This document shows positions 30,487 through 39,752 of a DNA stretch of 64,000 nucleotides, piece by piece; the stretch's first letter is position 1; every line of letters begins with the position of its first letter. The stretch spans positions 126,001 to 190,000 of IMG/VR virus record IMGVR_UViG_3300045970_000794; one strand, 5' to 3'. Source of the stretch: a virus. The notes under the pieces were generated by a model. That model did not search any database, was not told where the DNA came from, and was given only the letters and a program-made list of their open reading frames with translations. A program made the position numbers and the translations under genes.

Positions 30487-30590
30487 GTAGATATTATAGT
30501 AATATTATAGTATATTTGTATTATTATTATATATTATAGTAATTATTATAGTAATATTTATTGTAATTATTATAGTAGTTTTGTATTATA
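30487..30590. repeat. AT-rich iterated TTATAGTA repeats in non-coding gap
   Basis: The 286-base gap between the tape measure and hub genes contains no gene. Within it the octamer TTATAGTA occurs five times, often as ATTATAGTAATT, with a variant TTATTGTAATT. The stretch is almost pure A/T. It may hold promoters for the hub operon, but the regular repetition also suits a protein-binding or origin region. Confidence 0.55.
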
Positions 30591-30667
30591 TAAAAGAAAG
30601 TAAATTTTTTGGTAAATGTCAAGTAAAATCTTAATTATTTACTAACAAAATTATAATATACTCAATA

Positions 30668-33202
30668 TTACTTACTTACATTATTGTTAACTTTACCACC
30701 ACTTGAACCTTTTTTAACTTCAGTTTGAATCATTCTAGTTAAAGTCCTCATTAATACTGGATTATTCTTTAAAATATCTTCATCAAGTGTTTTACCGTCA
30801 TTACCAACTAATTCAATTCTACCAGTAATTTTAATATCATCAAATGAATGCTTTACATTAGAAGCTCCATTACTAGAATTCATTCTTTGGTCAATTGGTC
30901 CACTTGGCTTATGTCCAATAAGCGTATCTACTTTATCACTACTATCAATTGGTATTGGCATAGCAAAATCATGATACATTGGTCCATTACTACCATATTT
31001 TGTATTACCTAATGTTTGATTACGTAGTGTTTTATCTTTAGTCAATTGTTGATATGCACCAACGCCAGTACCAGCAATGCCACCAGCTAACATACCCCAT
31101 GGACCAAACATAGAAAGTGCGCTAGCACCTTTTAAAGTAGCACTATTAATACCCATTGCTTTACCACCGAAACTATCTGGGTCAAGATTACTACCAATTT
31201 CATCAGATAAAGCAGCACCAGCACCTAATCCAATAGTAGCACCAGCACCACGTAACATTGGATTTTTACCACCCCATGAATTAGCGAAACCACCCTTTGT
31301 TGCACCTTGAAACTTTGAACCAGCTGGTATTTTACCACTAAAATTTTGTTGTGCACCATTTTTATAATAACCAGCGTTAGTACTTTTTCTATACATACTA
31401 GGACCGCTAGTACCACCACCACCACTACTACCACCACCAGGCATACTAGGACCATATCCACCACCTCCACCACCACGAGCAACTGAATTAAATCCTATAC
31501 CCAATGCAACTCCATTTGCAATCCAAGTGGCAGCTTTTAATGCAGCCCATCCACCAAGAATTACACCTATTGATAATAATGGACTTTTAGCTAATTGGTC
31601 GATAGCCCATTTTAAACCATCACCAATTTTTTGAGCAACGCTAAATAGCTTCTCAAAACTGCCTTTTTTACCCCAGTCGGTGAATTTCTTCATCGCACCA
31701 CCTAAACCCTCAAAAATACCTTTTATTGCGGGTAATAATGCTGTTTTAAATGTGTTAACAATATTAGCCCATTGTTCATCAAAATCTTTAGACGATTCAG
31801 CTCTAGATGCTATTGATTCTTTTTCATCCTTATAAGCCTTAATTTGCTCTTTAGTCAACGTATTAATTAATTGTTCTGGTTTACCACCAACCGAAATAAC
31901 GAAACCTTTTTTATCTTTACTCCAAGTAGCGGTACTTTCAATAAACTCTTTAGCACCTTTGTCACCTCTAATTGTTGGATTAATATCCATATCAATTGAT
32001 TTAGTCATAGCCATTCTATGAGCAATCTCACTTAATTCTTCAAAAGGAATATTAGTCGCTTTAGCAACTTCTCTTAATCTACTTAATTCTAATGCTGATT
32101 TATCAACTTCACCAGTTACTCTATTAAATCTAAAGGTACCAGCAGTTGCTTCACCAATTGATTTAGTAAATGATTCCATATCATTTCTAGCTTCATACAT
32201 TAATCTAAATGGGTCAGCCAATTGAGCCCAAGCACCACCTAATGTTTGTAATGTAGCAGCCGCTTCAACAGCACCTTCTGGATTTGAAACTTGTGCAGCA
32301 AACCCAGCAATACTTTGCATATTGATTTTAAGTTTTTCGGAATAAGCAGTCATTTCAATCACACCACTAATTCCTTTCTTGAAATTATATGTTTGAGCTA
32401 ATTTAAGATTTTGTTGAAGGCTTTTCAATACTTTACTAGCATTCATACCCATTTTGTGAGCTAAATCAACGGTTTCTTGTACTTTATCTCTAGCACCTAC
32501 AACACTAATACCGAACATATCCATTGATGATGCCATTTGAGCTGCACCTTCAGCACCAAGAGTAGTACCCTCGGCCATTTCTGACATAGCAATTAAACCT
32601 TGTTGAGATAAAACAACCATTCTACCAATACTTTCACTGTAATTGGCTTGCATTTTAGCTAAATCAGCCGCAGAACTACCTAAAATATTAGTTTGTAAAG
32701 CCGCCTTTGTAATATTATTCCAATAATCCCTTGATGTTGATTTAAGGATACCCATATTAAGGGCCGACATTTTAATCGCTTTATCCTGTTCAACATACCA
32801 TTTCCAATTAGCCTTACCACTTTTAACTAAACTATTACCAGCGGCAACAATTAGATTAGTAGCATTTAATTGTGATGATATTAATTTAGATTTTTCTCGA
32901 TAAGTTGCAATATCTTCTTGTTGGAGCTTAATCTTTCGTTTAAGTAATATTAATTGCTGTTCATCCTGTACACTTAATGTATTATTATTAGCGAGTTTTT
33001 TATTTTCTAATCTAGCCTCTTCTTGTCTTAGTTTTAATATTTGTTTTTCAACAAAAGCAATACTAGCCGACAATTTATGCATATCTTTATAAACTTCCAC
33101 TGAGCCTTGAAGTGAACTTCTAACCTTTTCAGCGGCAGTTTGCATTGCCCGTTGATTTTGTAAATATTCCTCTAATTCTTTCGATAAAGTACGTCTAGCC
33201 AT
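30668..33202 (-). CDS. Tail tape measure protein
   Basis: Encodes 844 residues. The first 130 residues are a heptad-rich coiled coil (LRQEEARLENKKLANNN, LILLKRKIKLQQEDIATYREK). The middle is long amphipathic helix with Ala/Met-rich segments, as in tape measures. A short hydrophobic region near residues 540-565 precedes a glycine-rich linker (RGGGGGGYGPSMPGGG). A Gly/Ala-rich hydrophobic segment follows near 690-720. It sits downstream of the tail-chaperone pair and one unknown gene and upstream of the hub genes, the usual order. It sets tail length and is ejected ahead of the DNA. Confidence 0.85.
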   Translation of the reverse strand: MARRTLSKELEEYLQNQRAMQTAAEKVRSSLQGSVEVYKDMHKLSASIAFVEKQILKLRQEEARLENKKLANNNTLSVQDEQQLILLKRKIKLQQEDIATYREKSKLISSQLNATNLIVAAGNSLVKSGKANWKWYVEQDKAIKMSALNMGILKSTSRDYWNNITKAALQTNILGSSAADLAKMQANYSESIGRMVVLSQQGLIAMSEMAEGTTLGAEGAAQMASSMDMFGISVVGARDKVQETVDLAHKMGMNASKVLKSLQQNLKLAQTYNFKKGISGVIEMTAYSEKLKINMQSIAGFAAQVSNPEGAVEAAATLQTLGGAWAQLADPFRLMYEARNDMESFTKSIGEATAGTFRFNRVTGEVDKSALELSRLREVAKATNIPFEELSEIAHRMAMTKSIDMDINPTIRGDKGAKEFIESTATWSKDKKGFVISVGGKPEQLINTLTKEQIKAYKDEKESIASRAESSKDFDEQWANIVNTFKTALLPAIKGIFEGLGGAMKKFTDWGKKGSFEKLFSVAQKIGDGLKWAIDQLAKSPLLSIGVILGGWAALKAATWIANGVALGIGFNSVARGGGGGGYGPSMPGGGSSGGGGTSGPSMYRKSTNAGYYKNGAQQNFSGKIPAGSKFQGATKGGFANSWGGKNPMLRGAGATIGLGAGAALSDEIGSNLDPDSFGGKAMGINSATLKGASALSMFGPWGMLAGGIAGTGVGAYQQLTKDKTLRNQTLGNTKYGSNGPMYHDFAMPIPIDSSDKVDTLIGHKPSGPIDQRMNSSNGASNVKHSFDDIKITGRIELVGNDGKTLDEDILKNNPVLMRTLTRMIQTEVKKGSSGGKVNNNVSK

Positions 33203-33204
33203 AA

Positions 33205-34356
33205 TTAATTAATATTTAAAATACTGATTTTAACAGCATTGCCGTTATTTAATGATTTTTTATAATTAAGTCTATCTTCACCTTGTGGTAATAGATAAGC
33301 TTTTACTGATAAATCTTCAGTATTTACTCTTGGTTTGAAGTTACTTCCATAAAATAAGGCAATTACTTCATCATTTGCATTATTAGTTACTGCGATGTAA
33401 TTACGTTTAGCATTTATAGTACCAACCAATGTCTTATCCTTAGCCAATAAATCAGTACCATTTTCATCTTTTATTGAATCATCAATTAATTTAAATTTGA
33501 TATTACCACCTGTTAAATATTCATTATGTCCTTCTTTTGATACTCTATCAACATGTGCACCATATTTCGATAAAATATCATCCATAACGGCATATCCTTT
33601 TGGGAAGAAGAAGAAATTATTCATATTAAATAATCCTGGTGTAAATTCAGCACTTTTAAGGATTTGCACTATTCTTTCATCCCATTTAAAAATTAAATTA
33701 CGCCTTTTGTTTCTAAGTTGAGCTTTAACTTCTTCAGATTTATTGAAAACTGCCTTTATTTCTTCATTATTTAAAGGTTCTGTTTTAACTTCTTCATAAT
33801 CGGTATCAATAGTATCATTTGGTTGATTTTCATCACCATTTGATGGTAATCTTCTAACTGATATATCACCATGGATTTCGAATGTTAGGAAATCTGGTAC
33901 TAATTTGTTTCTACCATATTTAATTTCTTTTGATTCTGGATTATAGTTGCTAACACTAAGGCAATTTAACCTACATGATGATGCGGTAACAACTATTGAA
34001 TTTTGAAAAGGAATACCAATTAATGTTTTAGGTTCTAAGATTGGTGAACCAGAGTTTTGTGTATAATCAACCGAAACAATAGCCAAAACTAGCATATTAT
34101 TCAATTCATCAACGTCAACAACAATAGTTCCGTAGGTTACAACGCTTTCTTCAATAATTTTATTTTCATTATCCGTTTTACCGAATAATAAAAGTAAGCC
34201 AGTATTAACCTTAGCATTTTTAAGTGATTTTGAAAATTCTTGTCCTAATTTTTCACTGAAATCCTTAATATTCTTCTTTTTAGCTTCATCAGCCTCAAAT
34301 ATGAAGAAATTTTCCATAATCTCACGCTGATTTTCGGTTATAATTACTCTTTTCAT
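33205..34356 (-). CDS. Hypothetical tail-region protein with ITENQ N-terminal motif
   Basis: Encodes 383 residues, ending one codon before the tape measure start. The N-terminus MKRVIITENQREIMENFF resembles the ITESQ motif in the small protein at 59.3-59.6 kb. The rest is beta-rich with an acidic linker (residues 175-205) and a cluster of Phe (NNFFFFPKGY). Family not recognised. Position between the tail chaperones and tape measure suggests a tail-assembly factor or tail-tip component. Confidence 0.75.
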   Translation of the reverse strand: MKRVIITENQREIMENFFIFEADEAKKKNIKDFSEKLGQEFSKSLKNAKVNTGLLLLFGKTDNENKIIEESVVTYGTIVVDVDELNNMLVLAIVSVDYTQNSGSPILEPKTLIGIPFQNSIVVTASSCRLNCLSVSNYNPESKEIKYGRNKLVPDFLTFEIHGDISVRRLPSNGDENQPNDTIDTDYEEVKTEPLNNEEIKAVFNKSEEVKAQLRNKRRNLIFKWDERIVQILKSAEFTPGLFNMNNFFFFPKGYAVMDDILSKYGAHVDRVSKEGHNEYLTGGNIKFKLIDDSIKDENGTDLLAKDKTLVGTINAKRNYIAVTNNANDEVIALFYGSNFKPRVNTEDLSVKAYLLPQGEDRLNYKKSLNNGNAVKISILNIN

Positions 34357-34390
34357 ATAAATTAATATTTAATAATAAATATTCAGTAAT

Positions 34391-34696
34391 TTATATTTTA
34401 CCAGAATATTCTTTAACTGCATTACCAGATATTTTACGAGTTCTTTTACCTTTACCAGTTTGTGATGACTGTGAATCCCTAGCTTCTTGCATTTTCTCTT
34501 TTTGCATAGTATTTTCACGCCTTAGAGTGTCAATAAAGAACCTACGTTCATATGTTGGTATGTTCATAGCATCATTATAAGTACAATTCATGTGTTTAAT
34601 CATCACATAAACCTCTTCTAATAACGGTATCTTAAAAGCTGAAGTCAGGCCAAAAAAAGTTGATGTTAAGGGGAAGAAAGGACTTAATGGACTCAC
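34391..34696 (-). CDS. Tail assembly chaperone second frame (possible frameshift partner)
   Basis: A GTG-initiated 101-residue frame overlaps the end of the 401-residue gene by 65 bases. The part before the overlap site reads like non-coding sequence. After it comes KIPLLEEVYVMIKHMNCTYNDAMNIPTYERRFFIDTL, matching the IP..ER pattern of small tail-assembly proteins (T4 gp51-like or the T part of G-T chaperones). It may be made as a fusion by frameshifting at the A7/T7 run (34652-34658), or it may start independently at an internal ATG (MIKHMN). The C-terminus is Lys/Arg-rich. Confidence 0.65.
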   Translation of the reverse strand: MSPLSPFFPLTSTFFGLTSAFKIPLLEEVYVMIKHMNCTYNDAMNIPTYERRFFIDTLRRENTMQKEKMQEARDSQSSQTGKGKRTRKISGNAVKEYSGKI

Positions 34697-35837
34697 CCCC
34701 AGGAGTCCTAATATCGATTCTTAAATCAATACCACTTTCAATTTCATCAACATATTTTCTAAACGGTCTGGAATCACCAACTCTCATAGATAATATTTCT
34801 TGGCGTATGAACTCTGGGTCCCTATTACCGTCAATTTCTAATATTTGTCTATCAAGTCTATGAGTTAATGAATTTGCGAACTCTAAATTCAATACATTTA
34901 ATTCATAATCTTCAATAGCAGCCAATTCTTCAATATCTCTAACGGTTAATAATCTAAATTTAATAACTCGGTGAGATTCTTCCAATGTATAAGTAAATAA
35001 TCCATGTGCATCTGGTTCAGCACCTAAATTTTTGATTTTCAATGTTGATAAATCAACTTCATAAACCCAAGGTTCACCAGTTACTTTATCTATTATTATT
35101 TGCCCTGTTGCTGGGTCAATAACATTAATTGGGTACATTACACCATAGCTAGTTGCTCTAAGCCATATCATAATAGCATTTCTGTCACCCATATGAAGGT
35201 CTTTTGGGTCAATATCTTCCAATATTTTTCTACGTAATAATGTTTCGAACCAATCACCACTTTCCAATATGTTTGGTGATGTTAAAAGGTTTTCATCTGA
35301 TGCGTTAAGATATGCAACTTTGAATCTATTTTTTCTAAACGGATATATTTTACCGTCTGATGGTATTGGAATTAAATCATATTGCACGTTTTGTGGTTCA
35401 ACAACTGGTCTATATCCAGCTGGTGCTGGTGTAGTTGCTGGCATTCTAACAGGGCTTGATGGTTGATAACTCTGTGGTGCTTGATATGATTCTTTATTTT
35501 GATATTCGGTTCTATTAGTCATTGTTTCTAGATTTTTACTTTGTTTCAAGTAATATTCACGTTCAGCATCGGCCGCTTTACCTAATTCTTCACGTCTAGC
35601 CATTGCTATTCTTTTTTCTTCAGCGAAGCGTGCTTCACGTTCAGCTAATTGTTGTTCAGTACGTCTACGCATTTCATCAGCAGCAGCTACTTCACCTGGT
35701 GGTGGTGTTACCATATTATCGTGCTTTTTAATCATTGCTTCTGCATTAGCTTTATTCATTGCTTCTGAATATGCATTAGCCGCTTCAATTTGTTCCTTAG
35801 TTGGAAAAACATTCAATTTGTTGGTATTTTCATCCAT
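34632..35837 (-). CDS. Tail assembly/baseplate hub chaperone, gp26-like
   Basis: Encodes 401 residues. Residues 1-110 are charged, Ala/Glu-rich helix. A Pro-rich linker follows near 120-145. The C-terminal 250 residues carry FKVAYLNASDENLLTSPNIL, then MGDRNAIMIWLRATSYG, then IKFRLLTVRDIEEL, the pattern of T4 gp26-type hub-assembly proteins. The last 22 codons overlap the 101-residue frame. Gene order (chaperone pair, unknown gene, tape measure) supports a tail-assembly role. Confidence 0.75.
   Translation of the reverse strand: MDENTNKLNVFPTKEQIEAANAYSEAMNKANAEAMIKKHDNMVTPPPGEVAAADEMRRRTEQQLAEREARFAEEKRIAMARREELGKAADAEREYYLKQSKNLETMTNRTEYQNKESYQAPQSYQPSSPVRMPATTPAPAGYRPVVEPQNVQYDLIPIPSDGKIYPFRKNRFKVAYLNASDENLLTSPNILESGDWFETLLRRKILEDIDPKDLHMGDRNAIMIWLRATSYGVMYPINVIDPATGQIIIDKVTGEPWVYEVDLSTLKIKNLGAEPDAHGLFTYTLEESHRVIKFRLLTVRDIEELAAIEDYELNVLNLEFANSLTHRLDRQILEIDGNRDPEFIRQEILSMRVGDSRPFRKYVDEIESGIDLRIDIRTPGGESIKSFLPLNINFFWPDFSF
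34652..34658 (-). promoter_or_regulatory. Candidate ribosomal/transcriptional slippage site (AAC TTT TTT TGG)
   Basis: On the coding strand a T7 run lies in the overlap of the two chaperone frames. A +1 or -2 shift here moves ribosomes from the 401-residue frame into the 101-residue frame; a -1 shift would hit TGA within a few codons. Phage Mu uses a -2 shift in the equivalent gene pair, so the geometry is plausible. Confidence 0.4.
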
Positions 35838-35906
35838 TTCTATTAATTTTTTAAAAACTTGTTATATTTATAATATTATAACAATAAATATGACAAAGTA
35901 AATTTT

Positions 35907-36344
35907 ATGAAAAAAGTAAATCGGAATTATTGGAATAAAGAAAATTGTACAATTGAAGCTAGAAAATATAAAACTAGATTAGAATTTCAAAAATCATGTA
36001 GTGGTGGTTATAAATATTGTTTGAGGTATGGTATAATTGATGAAGAAAATATTGTTAGTTTTATTAAATTTATGAGTTCTCATAATATAAATGATAGTCG
36101 TGAAATTAATACTGAAATGTGGAATCAATTCATGGAAGAAACAAATCATACAATTGAAGATGTTAGAGAACTTTTAGAAGAGGCTGGTGATTGTATCAAC
36201 ATACCAGATTTAATGGATTTTATTGATGATTTCGATAATATAATATTAACTGGTGGTGGTATTAATGAATGTTTAAAGGAAGTAGAACTAGCTTTATTAG
36301 CTTTAAATAAACCATATTCACTTTTAAAACAATATACGTATTAA
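35907..36344 (+). CDS. Orphan rightward protein with HEG-like DNA-binding N-terminus
   Basis: Encodes 145 residues on the strand opposite to its neighbours. Residues 8-45 (YWNKENCTIEARKYKTRLEF, then GGYKYCLRYGIID) fit the W.KE.C..EA.KY.TR.EF helix-turn-helix module found in phage homing and Vsr-type nucleases. The C-terminal 90 residues are acidic and helical with no nuclease motif. It ends two bases from the convergent Vsr-like HEG. It may be a remnant or an accessory or regulatory partner of that HEG, or an unrelated moron gene. Confidence 0.7.
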   Translation: MKKVNRNYWNKENCTIEARKYKTRLEFQKSCSGGYKYCLRYGIIDEENIVSFIKFMSSHNINDSREINTEMWNQFMEETNHTIEDVRELLEEAGDCINIPDLMDFIDDFDNIILTGGGINECLKEVELALLALNKPYSLLKQYTY

Positions 36345-36346
36345 AA

Positions 36347-37234
36347 TTATAAATTTAATTCCTTTTTTAGCCGTATAATTACGGATTCTGTGTTTTTATT
36401 AATGTCAGACTCCCAGAAACGTAATAATTTATAATTATGTTCTTCAGCTATTCTATTTTTACGAATATCATTACCAACAGTTTTAATTTGAATTGGGTAT
36501 ATTGGTATATTATGAATACTGTTTGGATTACAGTGGTGAAAATCCCCATCAACCTCAATTATAATATTTTTATTAATAATTAAAAAATCAAAAATAGCTG
36601 AACTAACTTGATATTGGTATTTATAGTCAATATTTTCAATTAACCCTAACTCATTTAATATATTTTGAAAATCGGACTCTAATTTAGTTTTTTTATTTCT
36701 ATAATTGTTTTGAATTAATCTAGTGATTAATCTTTTTGATTGTTTCTCACGTTCATCTGGATTAGCCCATCTTAACTCAGCCGCAGCTTGTATATTAATT
36801 TTATGCTCTTCACTTTTAGAAACACCTAATAATTTTTTTGAAATATTATTTCCACGCTCTGGATTAGCCATCACTTTATCAATATTATCTCTAACTCGTG
36901 AATCATCAATTGTAAGTCCCTTATTCCAGATTTGCAATTCACCAGTATCATGCATTTTTTTCTGTGTTTCGTGTGATTTACGATTAGCTTCTGGATTATG
37001 ACCCCAATTATTACTAACTCTAGATGCATGGCCACGAATATATTCAACAAATCCTTTTTCTATCGAGAGGAAATTAGGCTTTTCACCACATCCACATTTA
37101 CATGTTGGTGGAATACCATTTAAATTATAATCAATATATGTTTGCTCAGTATTAATATTGTGCTTTTGTGAACGATGTCTTCTTAATGAATCTAATGTCT
37201 CAAATTCTCTATTACATTCTTTACAATTTATCAT
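36347..37234 (-). CDS. Vsr-like (PD-(D/E)xK) homing endonuclease with zinc finger
   Basis: Encodes 295 residues. A C2H2 zinc finger opens the protein (CKECNREF...LRRHRSQKH), followed by CKCGCGEK. NUMOD3-like basic segments lie in the middle (NPERGNNISKKLLGVSKSEEH). The C-terminal domain (about 195-290) is Vsr-like: FDFLIINKNIIIEVDGDFHHCNP, then NDIRKNRIAEEHNYKLLRFWESDI. This resembles the EDxHD homing family known from phage I-Bth0305I. It follows the tail-tube gene and has its own host-type promoter at 37270-37299. Confidence 0.82.
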   Translation of the reverse strand: MINCKECNREFETLDSLRRHRSQKHNINTEQTYIDYNLNGIPPTCKCGCGEKPNFLSIEKGFVEYIRGHASRVSNNWGHNPEANRKSHETQKKMHDTGELQIWNKGLTIDDSRVRDNIDKVMANPERGNNISKKLLGVSKSEEHKINIQAAAELRWANPDEREKQSKRLITRLIQNNYRNKKTKLESDFQNILNELGLIENIDYKYQYQVSSAIFDFLIINKNIIIEVDGDFHHCNPNSIHNIPIYPIQIKTVGNDIRKNRIAEEHNYKLLRFWESDINKNTESVIIRLKKELNL

Positions 37235-37269
37235 AAAATAAAAATTCTTTTAATATATCCGTTATTATA

Positions 37270-37299
37270 CAAATATACTAAAAGAATTTAATAAGTCAA
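37270..37299 (-). promoter_or_regulatory. Bacteroidota-type promoter, TTG-N19-TATATTTG
   Basis: Minus-strand TTG (37297-37299) and TATATTTG (37270-37277) with a 19-base spacer, 36 bases before the Vsr-like HEG start. Confidence 0.7.
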
Positions 37300-37357
37300 C
37301 CATTTGACCAAGCTATTTTTTATAAAAAATTATAAGTGCTTGATAATCAAATAAAAA

Positions 37358-37846
37358 TCAAAATAAAAGTATTGCTCTATCAAATCTCAAAGTAGCGGTA
37401 ATATCTGCAATTGAATCATCGTCCATCGCTAAATCACCAAAGTTAACGTTTGTTAACATAGTACCATCAAGTAACCATTTTTCAATTACAACACCAGTTG
37501 GGTCAAGCATTTCAACTTCAACTTGTTTTTTGTAACCAGCGGCATAACCTTGACGGCCAGTGATTGATTCTGAATGAAGACGAACCCATTCCATGATTGC
37601 TTGTGATGCAGAAGGTCCAATAGGGTCACGGAAGGTAACATCTATAGTCGACCATCTAAATCTACCAATAACCCATGTTGATGTGTTAAGGAAAGGTATT
37701 TCAACTTCATCTTGTTCGATTGAAGGCCTAGCAGCGTTTTGTAACCACCATTCTTGAATTCCAAGTTCATCAGGAAATCTAATAAGCCATCTATTCTTTT
37801 TCTTAGGCTCATATGGTAGGGGCATTTTCATTAGTAAATCAGCCAT
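37358..37846 (-). CDS. Tail tube protein, gp19-like
   Basis: Encodes 162 residues, the usual size (T4 gp19 is 163). NRWLIRFP near the N-terminus, ARPSIEQDEVEIPFLN, then WSTIDVTFRDPIG and a C-terminal LRFDRAILLF fit the contractile-phage tube/Hcp-like beta barrel. Polymerises into the inner tube on which the sheath assembles. It is separated from the sheath gene by two small genes and a HEG, whereas in T4 the two are adjacent. A TATATTTAT element lies upstream. Confidence 0.87.
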   Translation of the reverse strand: MADLLMKMPLPYEPKKKNRWLIRFPDELGIQEWWLQNAARPSIEQDEVEIPFLNTSTWVIGRFRWSTIDVTFRDPIGPSASQAIMEWVRLHSESITGRQGYAAGYKKQVEVEMLDPTGVVIEKWLLDGTMLTNVNFGDLAMDDDSIADITATLRFDRAILLF

Positions 37847-37887
37847 AATTTTTGTTTTTTTAAATATTAAAATATTATATTATACTA

Positions 37888-37896
37888 ATAAATATA
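37888..37896 (-). promoter_or_regulatory. Putative late promoter element for tail tube gene (TATATTTAT)
   Basis: Coding-strand AGTATATTTATTAG about 40 bases before the tube gene ATG. No TTG is found about 20 bases further upstream, in contrast to the host-type promoters. Confidence 0.5.
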
Positions 37897-37973
37897 CTAT
37901 AATTAAAAAATTTAAATAAATATGTAAATTTTATGTGTGAAAGGTATATTTCAATATATTTATTTACATAAAC

Positions 37974-38004
37974 TTGTATATTTAAAAATTATTTATTATC
38001 TTTG
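37974..38004 (+). promoter_or_regulatory. Bacteroidota-type promoter, TTG-N20-TATCTTTG
   Basis: TTG (37974-37976), a 20-base spacer, then TATCTTTG (37997-38004), 15 bases before the ATG of the rightward HEG. It fits TTG-N19/20-TAnnTTTG exactly. Confidence 0.7.
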
Positions 38005-38019
38005 TAAAAAATTAAATAA

Positions 38020-39651
38020 ATGGAAAAATTCAAATTAAATGATTTTATTCTAAAAGCTAAAACCATTCATGGTGATAAATATGATTACTCTATCACAAAA
38101 TATCGTAATATAACATCAAAAGTTAAAATAATATGTCCGATACATGGTGAGGTTGAATTAGTTGCTAGAGAACATCTTTATAATAAAATTGGATGTCCAA
38201 AATGTTATAGTAAATTCAATGATATTGAATTAGTAATAAATGAAGCTAATTTGATTCATGGTGATAAATATGATTATTCATTAGTTAATTATATTAATAA
38301 AAAAACTAAAGTTAAAATAATTTGCCCAATACATGGTGAATTTGAACAATTATTACATTCACATGTGAACAATAAACAAGGTTGTCCAAAATGTAGTGGT
38401 AATAAACGATTAACAACTAATGATTTTATTGAAAAAGCTAAAACTATTCATGGTACTAAATACGATTATTCATTAGTTGAATATGTTAATAATTTAACTA
38501 AAGTTAAAATTATATGTCCAATCCATGGTGAATTCGAACAATCACCATCAAATCATTTAATTGGTAGGGGTTGCAAAATATGTGGTAATATTAAATTATC
38601 AGAATTTAGAACTAAAACTAGTGATGAATTTATATCTGAGGCTAATAAAATTCATAATAATAAGTACATATATAATTTAACTGAATATATTGATTGTAAA
38701 AATAAAGTTAAAATAATATGCCCAGTACATGGCGAATTTGAACAAACACCAGATGCCCATATAAATGGTAAACAAGGTTGTCCGAAATGTTCAACAACCA
38801 ATAGCCAACCTGAAGAAGAAATTAATGATTTTATATTTTCATTGGGTATTGAAACTGTTAGACATGATAAAAAAATCCTTAATGGTAAAGAGTTAGATAT
38901 CCTAATACCATCACATAATATAGCTATCGAATTTGATGGACTATATTGGCATTCTGAATTATATGTATCATCTGATTATCATTTATCAAAAACAAATTTA
39001 TGTATAAAAAATGGTATTCAATTAATTCATATATTCGAGGATGAATGGATGTATAGAAAAGAAATAGTTAAAAGTAGATTAAAAAATATATTGGGGTTAA
39101 CCGAAAATAAGGTGTTTGCTAGGAAATGTGAGGTTAAAGAGATTCCACCCAAAATTGCAAAATCATTTCTTAACAATAATCATATTCAAGGATATACTAA
39201 TTCTAATATTAAATTAGGATTATACCACAATAATAATTTAGTTTCTGTTATGTTATTTAATAAACCAAGAAAAGGTATTGGAAATACGGTTGATGGTTAT
39301 GAATTAAGTAGGTTTGCTAGTAAATTAGATATTAATGTGCTTGGTGGTGCATCTAAATTATTTAAATACTTCATCAGTAATTATTCAGCTAATAATGTAA
39401 TAAGTTATGCTGATAGAAGATGGTCTAATGGTAATTTATATGATAAATTAGGTTTTACTTTAAAATCTATTAATAGACCAACGTATTGGTATATATTTAA
39501 TAATAAACGTAAACATAGATTATTATTTAGAAAACAATTATTAATTAAAGATGGTTATGATAAGAACTTAACTGAGCATAGTATAATGCTCAATCGTAAA
39601 ATTTTTAGAATATATGATTGTGGTACTAAAACATATATTCTAAAATTGTAA
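38020..39651 (+). CDS. Hef-like homing endonuclease: four zinc-ribbon repeats plus Vsr-like nuclease
   Basis: Encodes 543 residues. Four tandem repeats of about 65 residues (1-265) share F..KA..IHGDKYDYS, KVKIICPIHGEFEQ, H and GCPKC. Each is a small zinc-binding unit expected to read DNA. A PD-(D/E)xK/Vsr-like nuclease follows (LDILIPSHNIAIEFDGLYWHSE, then IQLIHIFEDEW). The C-terminal 190 residues (FLNNNHIQGY, ELSRFASKL, SYADRRWSNGNLYDKLGF) resemble the terminal domain of Hef-type phage nucleases. Encoded opposite to the flanking tail genes under its own host-type promoter. Confidence 0.85.
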   Translation: MEKFKLNDFILKAKTIHGDKYDYSITKYRNITSKVKIICPIHGEVELVAREHLYNKIGCPKCYSKFNDIELVINEANLIHGDKYDYSLVNYINKKTKVKIICPIHGEFEQLLHSHVNNKQGCPKCSGNKRLTTNDFIEKAKTIHGTKYDYSLVEYVNNLTKVKIICPIHGEFEQSPSNHLIGRGCKICGNIKLSEFRTKTSDEFISEANKIHNNKYIYNLTEYIDCKNKVKIICPVHGEFEQTPDAHINGKQGCPKCSTTNSQPEEEINDFIFSLGIETVRHDKKILNGKELDILIPSHNIAIEFDGLYWHSELYVSSDYHLSKTNLCIKNGIQLIHIFEDEWMYRKEIVKSRLKNILGLTENKVFARKCEVKEIPPKIAKSFLNNNHIQGYTNSNIKLGLYHNNNLVSVMLFNKPRKGIGNTVDGYELSRFASKLDINVLGGASKLFKYFISNYSANNVISYADRRWSNGNLYDKLGFTLKSINRPTYWYIFNNKRKHRLLFRKQLLIKDGYDKNLTEHSIMLNRKIFRIYDCGTKTYILKL

Positions 39652-39694
39652 GGCATTTAATTTTTTATTAATAATATTAGCTAATTTATAATTT

Positions 39695-39730
39695 TCATCT
39701 TTTATCCCATTTTTCAATTAAATTTTCCAT
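39695..39730 (-). pseudogene. Displaced 5' stub of the 131-residue gene (MENLIEKWDKR*)
   Basis: ATG followed by ten sense codons and TGA. The first ten residues are identical to the start of the gene at 39753-40148, and the DNA is identical over 40 bases including the A-rich leader. It lies between that gene's stop and the 3' end of the rightward HEG. It is either the end of a deleted tandem copy or a fossil of a HEG insertion. Confidence 0.6.
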
Positions 39731-39739
39731 AATTTTTTT
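39700..39739. repeat. 40-bp perfect direct repeat, copy 1
   Basis: Identical to 40118-40157 over 40 bases. It contains a start codon and nine further codons plus the leader. The two copies bracket the body of the 131-residue gene. Confidence 0.85.
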
Positions 39740-39752
39740 CTAATACACTAAT

